Made by a program: the position numbers and the translations under genes | Shown here: positions 20,075-31,578 of the stretch, piece by piece | How positions within the stretch are numbered: the first letter of the stretch is position 1 | How the letters are laid out: every line of letters begins with the position of its first letter | Notes under the pieces: model-generated | Databases searched by the model: none | Told to the model about the DNA's origin: nothing | Seen by the model: the letters and a program-made list of their open reading frames with translations, nothing else | NCBI GenBank assembly: GCA_030704615.1 | Contig: CM060731.1 | Span: 84,858,756-84,922,755, forward strand | Source: Takakia lepidozioides | Taxonomy: Eukaryota; Streptophyta; Takakiopsida; Takakiales; Takakiaceae | Length of the DNA stretch: 64,000 nt | Direction: 5' to 3'

Positions 20075-21300
20075 CACAAAAGAGAGGGAAGATACTTTTT
20101 GTCATGTCAAGACAAAGAGTACAGGACCCCTAGGGTTGTTGTCAGGAAAAAGAAGAATAATCAGACATATCAGCCACTTAACAGTGGCACCATCCATCAA
20201 TCATCAAGCTAGAAAATCCAGAATTACCTCCATGCACAGTCATGTGTTCATGTTAGTAATATTCATAACCCATAGAGTACTTCAACAATATTGATTGACC
20301 ACCAGTCATGATCAGGATACACATTTAGAGGTCTGGGTGGGATGGCGGGTACTTGGTCATATTTTGGCCTTGATGTGTTGTAGGTCAAGTGGTCATACAG
20401 ATTTACAATCCATGTTGATTGATGTCCGCAAGCTGGAATCCAAGTATACTTACTCAAACCCCATGGGTGTCTTGGGTACCTCAGATTTAAATATTTTGCC
20501 CTGTCAGTATTTGTTTAAACTGATCTGCAGCACAGCTTGCCCCGGCAGGGGAGGGGGGACATGTCTGGTTAATTTTCCAGATCACCCCTATACCATTATT
20601 TCTTGCTACAGCTGAAAATCAAAATTCATGATACAGCAAGGCAAGTATAAGGCATTGCATACATATCCTATGACAATTCATGACACTGCCAAACACACCC
20701 TATTCGCATCATACCACATTTGACCATGTCATTACACCATGCCCAGGGAGTATTTCCACTTATCCTCCCTGGCAGCTTCAAAAACCAGTCACCAAATATA
20801 TTGCTGCCATTTTTCATTGTCAGCCAAGTGGCCACAAGCATAAACTTCACCATACCCTGGCCTAAGCATCTAGCTTAAGAGCCATCCGGGTTGAAACACA
20901 ATAGGGGTATTTTACCATCATGGGTACCCAAGTGGCTGCAGCAAACAGCTCCTTGCAGCCCCCCCTTTTTTTCAACTACCATAAGGCAAGCAAAGCAAAC
21001 CAGGGCCCGATAAACAGATGTGTGTCCTACACAAGCCATCATAAACTCGGCTGTCACAGCAAAGTAAAGGCCTTCCATTGGCTGGGCAGGAGTAGCCCAC
21101 CCTAAACAACACTAAACTTGTTCTTCGTAGATAAAAGAAAGAGGTAGGATCAAGAAAAACCATAGAGTAGTTTAGTTTTTCAACATTTTAAGATGAATCC
21201 ATGGCCAGCAACCCCTTCCACAGCTCTGCAACCCACTTGGCATCCAGCAGCACGTAGACATCAGCATATTAAGTGGACAACGACGCAATGGCGTGAGCGC
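20075..21300. repeat. Non-coding repeat block C
   Basis: The block begins AGAGAGGGAAGATAC and TGTCATGTCAAGACA, then AGTGGCACCATCCATCA, a diverged version of the opening of blocks A and B, and keeps the GGGTGGGATGGCGGG landmark. The rest is AT-rich with no recognisable gene. Confidence 0.4.
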
Positions 21301-21349
21301 GCGAGCGTAAGTGACGTGGCGTGAGCGTGCACCCACACTGACGTGGCGT

Positions 21350-21641
21350 GAGTGTCATGTCAGCATGCTGATGTGGTGGCAAATGATGATGTGGCACTGT
21401 CCGCATCTGCCACGTCAGCATTAACATGCGCCGCCTATAACCGAGGATGGTCCTATGACCGTGGAATTAATGCAGGGAATCTTGCCTAAATAGATGAGTG
21501 TCATGTCAGCATGCTGATGTGGGGTGGCAAATGATGATGTGGCACTGTCCGCATCTGCCACGTCAGCATTAACATGCGCCGCCTATAACCGAGGATGGTC
21601 CTATGAACGTGGAATTAATGCAGGGAATCTTGGCCTAAATA
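21350..21641. repeat. 146-bp perfect-period tandem duplication
   Basis: The unit from 21350 (GAGTGTCATGTCAGCATGC) repeats from 21496 with only a few differences (GGTGG versus GGGGTGG, ACCGTGG versus AACGTGG, a G insertion). It contains inverted words such as ATGTCAGCATGCTGATGT and TGCCACGTCAGCATTAACATG. Just upstream GACGTGGCGTGAG also repeats several times. Confidence 0.9.
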
Positions 21642-21959
21642 GAATCAAGACTACCATGAGCCTACAATTGTAGATCCAACATTGTGCAATTACAAATGCT
21701 TGTTTCAATTTTACAATTACAAGGACGAGCAAAATATCCTCCAAAGTGTGCGCCATAGAGGCTGCCACGGAAAAGACCTTCCTCCTCCTCAAATAACAAT
21801 GAGAGTTAAGATCATCTTCAAAAGGATGATTGTAGTGCATAGCGACAGCAAGACATGTAGACTCGAACGGTTTTTGTTTTTCTATTGCAATGACAAATGT
21901 GCTTTTAAAAGTTGCTACTCATAGCTCACTCAGTATAGTTGGAGGCCATATCATTGCAC

Positions 21960-22850
21960 CGCCGAAGAATTGATGTGAATTACACATTTCAAAATCATGG
22001 TCGTCCACATACCACATTGCCATAGTTGATGGTCCCATGGTTGTATCCCGCTGCTGCACAATGAGTATCGACTCATTGCAACTAGTATAGTGGCCTGGTG
22101 AATGAAGTTGTTCACGTTTGGTCGCAAAACATCCTCTTCAAAAATATGAAATACAAATGTTTGCAGGGTATTTGAATTACCTCTCTTGCCCAAACTGGTT
22201 GATAGCATATTCACAAAATCACGAAATGTGCAATTGGGGAAAATTCGAAAACCGTGATCTTGCTGTGTAGGTCCTGTCATGAATAACAGACAGATGTGGA
22301 AGTGCATGATTGATGGAATACCCGACCATATCCTGGATCGGGGCGGTACCGTGGTGCGTTCCAACACGCGCTTGGAGCATTCTTGCGGACTCACTTTGCC
22401 AAAGTGTTCAGCGGTGGAGGGAAAGCGCGAACGAGCTTTCATCTCGTTTGGTTGGCCACAAGTCAGGATTTGCAGGGGGGACCCGGTGAGGACGCGAAGA
22501 AGTAGTAGCACATGCATGGAGTAGGGTTGTCTCGCAAGGGAAAAGCCTGCCTCCTCCAGCATTTCAATCTCCTGAAATCTGAGATGTGTTCCCACCTTCA
22601 CGGGCCAAACGGTTGGAGGAGATTGGCTTCATCACTACGGAAAGGACGCACAGTTCCATGCACACATCTGGCACAATCATCTGCGCAGAACCAGAACTTG
22701 TGGGTCTTGCTTCTGGTTGACCGTCATGGACCTCATCAGTAACATTCCACCCAACCGTGAAAGTCAGCGCGCAGCAGGAGTTCGGGACCACCTCTGGATA
22801 TAAATGAAGGCACTCGCGAAATTAGTTGCCCTAATCGCTGTACATTTACA
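21960..22850 (-). pseudogene. SWIM-type zinc-finger family remnant, copy B
   Basis: Read on the minus strand from about 22850 the order is the same as copy A: RVPSFISRGG, HKFWFCADD (about 22702), VKVGTHLRFQEIEMLEEAG (about 22600), DPGYGRVF (about 22330), CTFRDFVNML (about 22230) and IPCKHLYFIFLKRMF (about 22165). The pieces need several frame changes. The copies at 14 kb and 22 kb therefore lie in inverted orientation on either side of repeat blocks A-C. Confidence 0.5.
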
Positions 22851-23450
22851 CAAGACCCTACACTTGTGCGTTCTTGTGCCAAACGTGGGGGGGGGCATGT
22901 GGACTCAAGCACATCAAGGGGGTTGTTATCTCTTGCACCATTTCCAGTGGCACTGTTTGATGCTGGAGCTGGCCATCGGTTGGAGGGTTCCGGAAATGGA
23001 GCTGTCATGCAGGGGGACACAGACGGGCTTCGAGAAGTTATCACGGCTTGCCCTGTGTGAATCGGAATCCGAACCAAGTGGAGGCTTCAATTCCTCTACA
23101 GGAGCCGAATCTCTCCCCCTTTCAAGATGTGGAACTCTAGAAACAAGTGGCGTTCCCGGGCATACATGCTCACCGCCCGTGCTATCTTGATTGGATCCCC
23201 AGAATCTGTTTGCCAGCACCGCAACATCAACTCCCATTGTGAACCCTTGCCCACCAAACCCCACCTCGCAAGAAATCGACGGTATCGGGTTGTTGTTGCA
23301 AGGCACGTATCAAATCATATGTTGTTGCCACATACAAATCCCGACCTTGTTTCCCAAGCTGCTGAGCTGCACCCATGCGTTTGTGCACAGTTTCTGCCCA
23401 CCTTGCCCGATTGGCATGTCCTCATTTCCTCAATGACATGTTATGCCAAG
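22851..23450 (-). pseudogene. Ser/Pro-rich upstream part of the copy B gene
   Basis: A minus-strand frame (23306-22926) encodes a Ser, Asp and Pro-rich peptide (APVEELKPPLGSDSDSHR) without a domain I know. A neighbouring frame (23077-22736) encodes NSATGNGARDNNPLDVLEST and runs into the ISRGG segment of the SWIM-family remnant. It probably represents the disordered N-terminal part of that gene. Copy A shows a comparable segment (GSRVKCSAIRAI...LLISRGIA). Confidence 0.35.
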
Positions 23451-24339
23451 TGGAGAACCACACTTAAAAACAGTGAACACGCACACCCCCATAAAGAAAG
23501 GCGGCGGCCCATTAAATGGAAAGTAATGTATGACTAAGCAAGAAAGCTAAGCAGCAAGAAAGCTAAGCTACGGTGCTGAGTCTGCGTCTCTGGTTTGATG
23601 TCCGACTTTGTATGTTTTTCCAAAGATTGTGTCCAATGGAATAGACATGTACGCTCTCTTCCTCGCATTGGCACTTTTGGGTCGCCCGATCCGAAGACAA
23701 TACTGTCGCGCTGCTTTTACTCACCCATCCCTTCGCTATCCGAGGCGGAAACTCCAAGATAGAAGAGTTGGAAATCTCTAAGTACTCAGCCCGCGCAGAA
23801 AATCAGTCATGACCTACAGCTAGTGTATCATGGGGTGTTTCCTATTTGTTTCCCATTTGGCATTCATGTTAGCTACCTTCATTGATAATTAAGTATCAGT
23901 TTGCTTTATCAATCTATTGGATTCCATCAACTCATCCCTCATCCATTCATTCCATAGCTTCACTCAGATCTCTCTACACAGTGTGATTGTATCGTATAAG
24001 TATCCGATTAGGATTTATCAGGTATCAGGCCGAAGCCATTGTGTCTCCAATGTGCTCTACTATATCACTACCGCTTTGCATATAACAAGCATCTACTAAT
24101 CCTCGTTCCTCCTTCACCGCGCTCTCCATCTTGGCTTCCGATCTTCCTCTCCGCCCGATCTCCCCCTCAAGTGCTTCCAAGAATCCCCCTCAAGTGCTTC
24201 CAAGAATCCCCTCTTTCTCCGTCCTTGCTTCTCCCTTTATCTTCCTACCCGTGGCTCTAACCGTCGTCCGTGAACTAACATGTTCCACTTGCAGGTGTTG
24301 TTCCCAACAGTCGTTCCCTGTCCTGCTCTCCGTTCCCTA
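23451..24339. other. No gene seen; short tandem duplication
   Basis: The only clear structure is a 23-bp direct duplication, TCCCCCTCAAGTGCTTCCAA plus GAA, at 24161-24183 and 24184-24206. The rest is AT-rich to CT-rich unique sequence and may be an LTR or untranslated leader. Confidence 0.5.
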
Positions 24340-24680
24340 TGGTCGTGACAGCTGTGTCAAGCTGTGTGAAACTGCGACGGGCTGTGACTGGCTGTGCGAC
24401 TGTGACGAGCTGTGTTGGCTGTGTGTGTGGTGTGCGGTTGTGTTGTGAAGTATGGGTTGGCTATGTTGGCTTTGTGTGTGCTGTGACAACTGTGACGGGC
24501 TGTGTGGGCTGTGTGGGCTGTGTGGTGTGCTGTTGTGAGGGCTGTTGTGTGTCGACTGTGACGACTGTGACGGGCTGTGTAGGCTGTGTCGGCTGTGACG
24601 GGCTGTGTGGCTGTGTGGGCTGTTGACGAATGTGACGGGCTGTGTGGGCTGTGTGGGCTGCTGTGACGGGCTGTGTAACC
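24340..24680. repeat. Minisatellite of GGCTGTG units
   Basis: Some 25 units of the form GGCTGTG or ACTGTGACGGGCTGTG make up this stretch. It is the reverse-complement type of the minisatellite at 283-560. Cys/Gly/Val-rich open frames across it are artefacts. Confidence 0.9.
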
Positions 24681-24845
24681 CCCTCTACAGTGCGTTGCGG
24701 TCACCCCTAAGGCTCCTGTTGGTCTCAGTCTGTGCAAAATTAAGGGTACCCTACAAATCCCGTATAAGTGTCTAAGTCCCAGACAGTCCTCTAACATACC
24801 CATTCCCCCCTCAAAAAGCCGTGTCCTCACGGTTACTGATTGCGA

Positions 24846-26161
24846 TTAGCAAACCTTTGTGAGTGAGCACCTTTCGACGTTGAGAGTTCGTGGTGGCGGA
24901 CTGTGTGTACGAGCTCGAGGTCTGTCTCTGGTTGATGGAGATGGTTGATCATACCTGGATAAGTGAGGCCCTCTGGAGGCTGATATCGAGGTAACCTTCA
25001 GGCATAGGAGACCCCCGTCGCTTTTCTCTGCCATCTGAATGCATAGTCTTTCTCCATGTCAAAAGAATTCGGTGAAGAAACAGTTGTATCAGAATCCTCA
25101 TCGCCTCTCAGGGTTTTTAATTTTTGAACTTTTTGTTGGAATCCCTGGGGCATACAATGTTGTCCTACCATATCTGGAAGTTTATATTTTACAACCTGCT
25201 GTAATTGTTGAACAGCAAAATGGTGTAGACACTGAGCTCCTTGTCTGTCCAGATGAGTGGGGTACCAATTACTGGTTCTTGCAGCGTGCAAGTATTTCCA
25301 TGCCACATGTCCCTTATAGAAAATATCATCAATGCCAAATTTCTGTGTTGACAAATTGGTTCCAGGCCGCTTGAAACCATGAACGAATTTGAGAATCCTT
25401 TTGCATCATAACTTTTGGGTCGTATAGGTACATATGAGGTGGCACCGAAGGTATACCCAATGATCCCCACTGGAATAACTCAGAAAGCGTGCTTTGCATC
25501 TTTTGCGCTCAATGTGCTACGTACCAGCAAACAAGAAACGTATATAACCCGCATGCCTCGTGCCAGTACTGTGCAAAGTGATATCCTCAATATGTCGATT
25601 GTTCGGAAGAACTTTAGTCCTTGTTGCCACTGGCAGCCAAATACGCATGATTTGGTATTAATGTGCGAATGACTGCGGAGGACTAAATTCTTTCCAAGCC
25701 AAATCCAACATGATGGGAATTTGGTTGAAGGGCATAAATCATAGCCCTACTGTACTCCTTGCAGCTGGAGTTTTAGGTGGGTTAAAAGCAGCATTGCCCC
25801 ATACCTCAGGCTGTGGTGGCTGCGGTGTGGTTTTGTAGTAACAACAGGTTCAGCTACTGGTACAGTGACTTGTTGTGGTGTTGGGGTACTGGCTCTTGTA
25901 ATAAGAAGCCATTAGGTGTTCCTGAGGGATATAGACTCTTTTGTCGATGTTTGAAGTGAGGTCCTCCACTTGAGTCTGCAGTCCATCTACATCCTCCTGT
26001 AACTTGGCTATCCTACTATAGACATTGTCTATAGTATATGTGGCAATGTTCTGCACTTGCAGTCTGAGCTCATTCATCTCGCTTTGGGTGAGCTTTCGTG
26101 GTGCTTTGCCCTCTACTGGCCCTTGTGCTAACCAGACCTGCATAAGGCTGTTATCCACCAA
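24846..26161 (-). pseudogene. Gag-like remnants of a minus-strand retroelement
   Basis: The rightmost frame (26161-25850, 103 codons) begins MVDNSLMQVWLAQGPVEGK and has heptads (LQEDVDGLQTQVEDLTSNID) typical of a coiled coil. Farther along the minus strand, 25354-24998 reads WKYLHAARTSNWYPTH, LQQVVKYKLPDMVGQH, and an acidic GDEDSDTT. A preceding segment in another frame reads KDSQIRSWFQAAWNQFVNTE, which resembles the core of retrotransposon gag. I infer a broken gag gene; no zinc knuckle or protease was found. The right edge abuts the PIF1-like fragment near 26165, so that junction is an insertion or deletion boundary. Confidence 0.4.
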
Positions 26162-26166
26162 GTTGC

Positions 26167-27456
26167 TTGTGGTTCAAGCCCATATTCACATTCACAAAAT
26201 ACACACAAAAAAAGATTATAGGCAAAAGCCTATGGGAAAATTACATACGCCCTAACACAATCATATTGACCCAGCAAATGAGACAAGCCCACGATGTACA
26301 ATATGCGAAATTGCTACAGAATCTACGCGAAGACAACTTTACCCAAACGGATTTCGAATTATTACAGACAAGATTCATGTCGAACCTGAAAGTCAACCTG
26401 CTCAACGAACCCTGGGATAAAGCAACGTACATCGTACCTCGTAACCAGTTAAAGAACGCCATAAATCATCAAATGATAGAATATTACACACGTAAATCTA
26501 ACCATGCGTCCTACACCATAGTGGCCACAGACACCTACAAGAAGCACGCACTCCGCGACGAGATCCAATTCGCAATCCGACAGACCGTACCCGGGAATAG
26601 AAGCCACAATCTTCTTCCATTTTTGAGATTATACAAAGGAATGACAGTCATGCTCGCCGACAATTTGTATCCTAGATTGGGGCTTGTAAACGGTGCAGTT
26701 GGACAAATAGTGGGGATCTCAATAACAGATGACGATTGGATCGTACGGGAAGATAACTTAATGCACCCGCCACATCACGTATTAATCAACTTCAGCGAAT
26801 TCATCAGTCAACATAAAACATTGAGCAACGTAAATTTAGAAAATCTCCCGGAAAACGTAGTGCCGATTACACCCGTTTCAAGAACGTTCGATTATCACCA
26901 CACGGAGGATGAACAGAAAAAACCAAAGAAATTCAAAATCAGCAGACACCAATTGCCTCCGATACCCGCCTATTGCCTAACCGACTACAAAGGCCAAGGC
27001 AAAACTTTCGACAGAATAGTCATCGACTTACAAAAACCACCAGATGGACACCCGTTGAACATGCACAACATCTACGTCACACTGTCTCGTTTGCATTCCC
27101 TACAAGGGCTAATAATACTTCGAGACATCAAGTTCGAAGACATCCAAGCAGCCAAATTCAAGATAGGCTCACTGCAGTTCATTGCTCCACAAACCGATTG
27201 TAATGTCCAAGAACAAAAATCATACAAGACCACGGAACACATCAACACAGTGAATACCAACCCTGCCATCAAAACGTCACATCCACATCCAATCCAACCG
27301 AGACACGTGTCCAAAAAAATACAAGTGACAACCGATTCTGAAGCCAAACATCCCACACCAATAGAACCAAATGAAAACCAAACTTGCTCAGAAATATCTC
27401 CCACACCAGTCAAAATCATAGAAATCGACTCCGAAGACAAACAATCTGACACATAA
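26167..27456 (+). CDS. PIF1-type helicase, C-terminal half
   Basis: The 429-codon frame begins inside the junction sequence; helicase similarity starts about 20 codons in (IILTQQMRQAHDVQYAKLL). Clear PIF1-family elements follow: LYKGMTVMLADN with GLVNGAVGQIVGI, then motif V-like AYCLTDYKGQGKTFDRIVID and motif VI-like NIYVTLSRLHSLQGLIILRD. The Walker A and B half is absent, so ATPase activity cannot be expected from this fragment. The last ~90 residues are Thr/Pro/His-rich and unordered. In eukaryotic mobile DNA this helicase type is a hallmark of Helitrons and Helitron-like elements; the Ulp1-type protease 90 bp downstream in the same orientation suggests one original element. Confidence 0.8.
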   Translation: MWFKPIFTFTKYTQKKIIGKSLWENYIRPNTIILTQQMRQAHDVQYAKLLQNLREDNFTQTDFELLQTRFMSNLKVNLLNEPWDKATYIVPRNQLKNAINHQMIEYYTRKSNHASYTIVATDTYKKHALRDEIQFAIRQTVPGNRSHNLLPFLRLYKGMTVMLADNLYPRLGLVNGAVGQIVGISITDDDWIVREDNLMHPPHHVLINFSEFISQHKTLSNVNLENLPENVVPITPVSRTFDYHHTEDEQKKPKKFKISRHQLPPIPAYCLTDYKGQGKTFDRIVIDLQKPPDGHPLNMHNIYVTLSRLHSLQGLIILRDIKFEDIQAAKFKIGSLQFIAPQTDCNVQEQKSYKTTEHINTVNTNPAIKTSHPHPIQPRHVSKKIQVTTDSEAKHPTPIEPNENQTCSEISPTPVKIIEIDSEDKQSDT

Positions 27457-27469
27457 CACGCACATATAC

Positions 27470-28047
27470 ATCAAGAAACATATTGGCACGAAGATCTTAT
27501 ATTGATGATGCACGACGAACAAATCATGTTGGATGATAACAGATGATTGTGTGACCAGCATTTGGCAGCTGGGATGCAAATACTATTTGATCAGGAAGTG
27601 GAAACACAAAACTACGAGCAACATGCGTATTCGACTCTACTGGGCAAAACGAAATACACCAAGAAATGTCTGCAGCACGTGTTCGTGAACAACAACCATT
27701 GGATTTTAACCATGATAAACCCGAACGGAACGAATCATCAATGTACGGTGTTTGATTCCAGCATGCCCGCGGATAAGAAGCTACCAAGCGAAATAGAACA
27801 ACATTTACAAAAAATAATCCCAGTCCCACAATTCAATTATTTCTATGCCGATGTCATGCAACAAAGTGACAGTTCATCATGTGGCGTATTTACGATAGCT
27901 TATGCCACGGATATAGCATTCGGATTAGATCCCGCAGATTCCCGATACACAACATCCGCCATGAGAACCCACTTGAGAGATTGCATAAACAATCGAAGAA
28001 TCGATCCATTTCCAAAACAACATTCACAATACGAAGACCCGATATGA
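27470..28047 (+). CDS. Ulp1/SENP-type cysteine protease with one in-frame TGA
   Basis: From 27547 a 166-codon frame contains the C48 catalytic set: NNHWIL (His51), TVFDS (Asp70), Gln106 in DVMQQSDSS, and Cys112 in SSCGVFTIAYA. The same frame extends upstream without a break to about 27470 (ETYWHEDLILMMHDEQIML), interrupted only by TGA at 27544-27546 in DDNR-stop-LCDQHLAAGM. A tryptophan codon (TGG) at that place would fit the usual opening WLxDxH of Ulp1 domains, so one substitution probably created the stop. Such proteases normally process SUMO-type conjugates; in transposons their role is unclear. The codon use matches the helicase upstream. Confidence 0.8.
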
Positions 28048-29270
28048 CGTGACATTTGTTCTTATCTTTCCACCTCAGTGTCTTGGTGCTTTGGAGGGTT
28101 TGAATTTCTCAATTTTTTGGGTGCATTTTCTTTTTTTGAGCTGAGGGTATTCAATGTAAATGTTAATAGCACTTCCAAATATCACTTCAATTTAATGATA
28201 AACACGTCTCAATTCACTAAAACTTCATAATAATATTGATTTTGATTTTTGTCTCTCGTCTATATTTAATAATTGAAAATATAGATATATTATTAAATTA
28301 CTATTACCCATCTTCCCTCGCCCTCATTTAAAAAGTGACCCTAAACAAAGTACACAATTAAATTTGGAGCATTTTTGGAAAATGTGCCTAAAACTTGGAA
28401 AATTTTCCTGAAAAGTGCCTAATAGCCCAAAAATTTGACAAATACCAAAATTTCCAAATATGTGGAAACAATGCATAAATTATATTATTTAAAATCCAAA
28501 AAAATGAAAACAAAACATACCATTTAAACTTACATGTCCACACAACATCCAAAGGGCCTTATATTTGGAAACCTAGGCGATGTGCCTAAATAATAAAAAT
28601 GGATCTGCCTAAAAATATTCTATTTTTATTAATTATTATTGGTGGAAGTGCCTAATAAGCTAGGTAAGTACGGTAGTTTATGGCTGTGTGAGGGATCTGA
28701 TCATATCTAGGGATTTAATTTTAGTTGAAACAAAAAAGAGGTAATATCGGAGTTCCCGGTCGGAGTTCCTATACGAGTCATCCGCCATGAGAACAATAAC
28801 TATAACTTCTCTAACTCCTTGAACTGTATAAAAACTTCTTGAACTGCTTAAACTGTCTAAAAACTTCTTGAACTGCTTTAAACCGTCACTCCTTGATGTC
28901 ATTCCTTGAAGGCAGAGAGAAAAACAGTTGATTTATGTAGGCACGCTCGCGTGGGAGTAGTGAACGTGCAGAGGGAGAGAGAGAGTAGTGAACACACAGG
29001 GAAAGAGAGAGAGAAGTAAACAGGTGGGGAGGGGGAGTAGTCAACGCACAGGGAGATTGTTGGGTAGGTCACACACAGTAGATTGATCCTTGTGAAGGGC
29101 TTTCTAGAAAACATCTGGAAAGCCTGAATAATTGTTTATACCAAGGTAAGTCCAGTAGAGGATTGAGCCTCACAAAGGCAGTGTGATCCATTCCCTCTTG
29201 TTCCACGCAAACTGGGTGCGGGTCTATGGTCACAAGGCTATCGGAAACTATGTTTTGATGAGTTTCCTCT
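28048..29270. other. AT-rich stretch without recognisable genes
   Basis: This region contains GTGCCTAA and AAATATTTC-like words repeated loosely between 28380 and 28660 (TGTGCCTAAA at 28383 and 28573, AAGTGCCTAATA at 28415 and 28648), then AACTTCTTGAACTGC repeated at 28822 and 28860, and GA-rich tracts near 28970. I see no gene; it may be the untranslated end of the helicase/protease element. Confidence 0.45.
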
Positions 29271-30410
29271 CTCAATATGCGTTTGTTTGCATCCCTGTAC
29301 GATAAATGCTACCGAGTACAATTTGTCAGAACATCTGTTGTGAAAATTGTGCAGGGGGGCTGGATTTGTTTCATTGGAGAATCTTATTTTCTTTGCCCAA
29401 AATTTTCCAGTGTGCTATGCAACTTTATGCCTTGCCCTTGGTTCTGGTTTTGGCATCTCTCTTACAATGTCAGCTTATGTCTCTTCCTTTGTGGCATGCT
29501 GTAGACCTCCCCTGGGAGTTTTTCTCTAATTTTTTGAGCATGCATGGACCTCATATCTACTAACACTCCCGAGCATCCAATGCCCTCACAAACCTGGTGT
29601 GTTGAGTGTGGACATGTTTAAACCCTAGTCCTGAAGATCTTTGTTTTGATTTCCCGGTCTCCGAAAAGTGTTATGCAATTTCACTGTAGGAAGCAGAGGA
29701 CTCCCAATGCCCAGGCTGTAATGGACCAAACTGCTGATAGGATTTGGATGGAGGATTCCTTTTGTGATGTTATGTTGGAGGGTAACTTAGACGACAAATG
29801 CAAATGCCTGATTTCTGTCCAAGAGAAAGAAAGCATGGAAGACATCCATTCCGATCGCGGGAACTTGGGACTCATGAGCTCTTTCTGCTTGTTGAGGGCT
29901 GCTTATTGATGGCTCAAAATTGAGTTGTAATTTCATATTTGTGGTGGCGAGTTGTTGGATTCCCCACTTTTTTATTTCTATTTTCGTCTTTCTCATGAGC
30001 TATTTCTGCTTGTTGAGGGCTGCTTATTGATGGCCACTCTCTTTCTTGTATCATGCTTTCCTTAGTCCCATAAGCTCACTTTACGAAGTCCAGGTTCACC
30101 AATTATATTTGTCAAAAAACAGAAGAAGGCAGACATGGGGGACCAAGAGCAACCAGGAATAATAACCCTTGGTTAATAACCCTTGGTTCTCTGATAATGC
30201 TTGAGTGGTTTTACTGACAAAAATCTTTCTTTCCACGAAGACATTATATGATGATACCCTTGGTTCTCTGATAACACTTGTGTGGTTTTTGAGGCAGGTC
30301 CCGAAAACCAGTGTTAAATTGAGTCAGCAAGAACCCTACATCCATTTATATTTTGGGTGAATTTTTTTTCGGGTGAATTGTTTTGGGGTTGTTGGTTTTT
30401 CCATGAATTG
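29271..30410. other. No gene seen
   Basis: Only short plus-strand frames rich in Cys and Phe occur, without domains. A segment TGCTTGTTGAGGGCTGCTTA is duplicated at 29887 and 30009, and a segment CCTTGGTTCTCTGATAA at 30182 and 30250. Otherwise nothing is visible. Confidence 0.4.
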
Positions 30411-30695
30411 TCATGTGGGTTTTTTTTTTTTTTTTTTTTTTTTGGTTTCCCGAATGTGCCAGATTAAGGTGTCGTCAACGACATCTTAATTCCCAGTACG
30501 AGTTGGCACATGACAATTCATGGAAAAACCAAAAACCCCAAAAACATTCATCCAAAAAACTTCAACCCAAAAAAAATCTGATGGCGAACAGCCTTGGCGG
30601 TAAGGCGGTGTGTGTGCAGGTGCTGGGGATTAAGGTGTCGTCAACGACATCTTAATTCCCAGCAAGTTTTCCAAAAAAAAAAAAAAAAAAAAACC

Positions 30696-30728
<33 letters not shown>

Positions 30729-31110
30729 CCCGAATGTGCCATATTAAGGTGTCGCCAACGACATCTTAATTCCCAGTACGAGTTGGCACATGACAATTCA
30801 TGGAAAAACCAAAAACCCCAAAAAAATTCACCCAAAAAATTTCAACCCAAAAAAATCTGATGGTGTTGCCTTGGCGGTAAGGTGGTGTGTGTGCAGGTAC
30901 TGGGGATTAAGGTGTCGTCAACGACATCTTAATTCCCAGTACGAGTTGACACATGACAATTCATGGAAAAACCAAAAACCCCAAAATCCAAAAAATTTCA
31001 ACCCAAAAAAATCTGATGGCGAATAAGCCTTGGCGGTAAGGCGGTGTGTGTGCAGGTGCTAGGGATTAAGGTGTCGTCAACGACATCTTAATTCCCAGTA
31101 CGTGTTTTGA
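30410..31110. repeat. ~162-bp tandem array, each unit with a 28-bp palindrome
   Basis: The palindrome ATTAAGGTGTCGTCAACGAC + ATCTTAAT occurs at 30463-30490, 30629-30656, 30743-30770, 30906-30933 and 31065-31092. Between palindromes the unit is also repeated (GAGTTGGCACATGACAATTC, AAACCAAAAACCCC, GGTGTGTGTGCAGGTGCTGG). One unit is shortened to 114 bp by a poly-A/poly-T junction around 30670-30730. The open frames here are products of the repeat. Confidence 0.92.
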
Positions 31111-31560
31111 AATTTTTATTTATAAAGCACGAGTTCACCTGCCTTCTTTAGATTTGGGTGTGAGCATCTCTCTCAACCTTAGATACCTGGAAAAATGACA
31201 AGTAATCCCTCCTCAATCAACAAAGCAATGTGGATTCATTGTTGGCAATATACACTGCACTTTCATAATTGATTTGCAAGCAAGACTAGCATGGTTTAAA
31301 GGATTTCGGAGCTCGGGGGATTTCGGAGCTACTACTACAAAACAACTTTTGTATTATTGCATTTATTTCATTCATCCATGTCTCATTCATCATACAGACA
31401 TTCATCCGCCATTCATCCATCATTCATCCCAGCAGCATCCATAACCGAGCTTGTAATACTGGCCACTCTGCGCAGTAATAGATCTTTTAAGTTGAGTAGG
31501 CGTCCGCGGTTATAGATGGGCAGATCCTGAAGCGTGAGCAGATTTCTGCTCACGGAATTT
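31111..31560. other. No gene seen
   Basis: Unique sequence with a CATTCATCC-rich segment (31366-31435) and a short inverted GAGCAGATTTCTGCTC (31537-31552). No coding or RNA gene is visible. Confidence 0.5.
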
Positions 31561-31578
31561 TCTGCTCGCGGGATCTGC

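Noticed and set aside
19427-20077. 216-codon minus-strand Ser/Leu-rich frame
   Set aside because: It is the translation of (GA)n, poly-A and GGGA tracts.
24339-24830. Cys-rich and Thr/His-rich frames on both strands
   Set aside because: They are translations of the GGCTGTG minisatellite.
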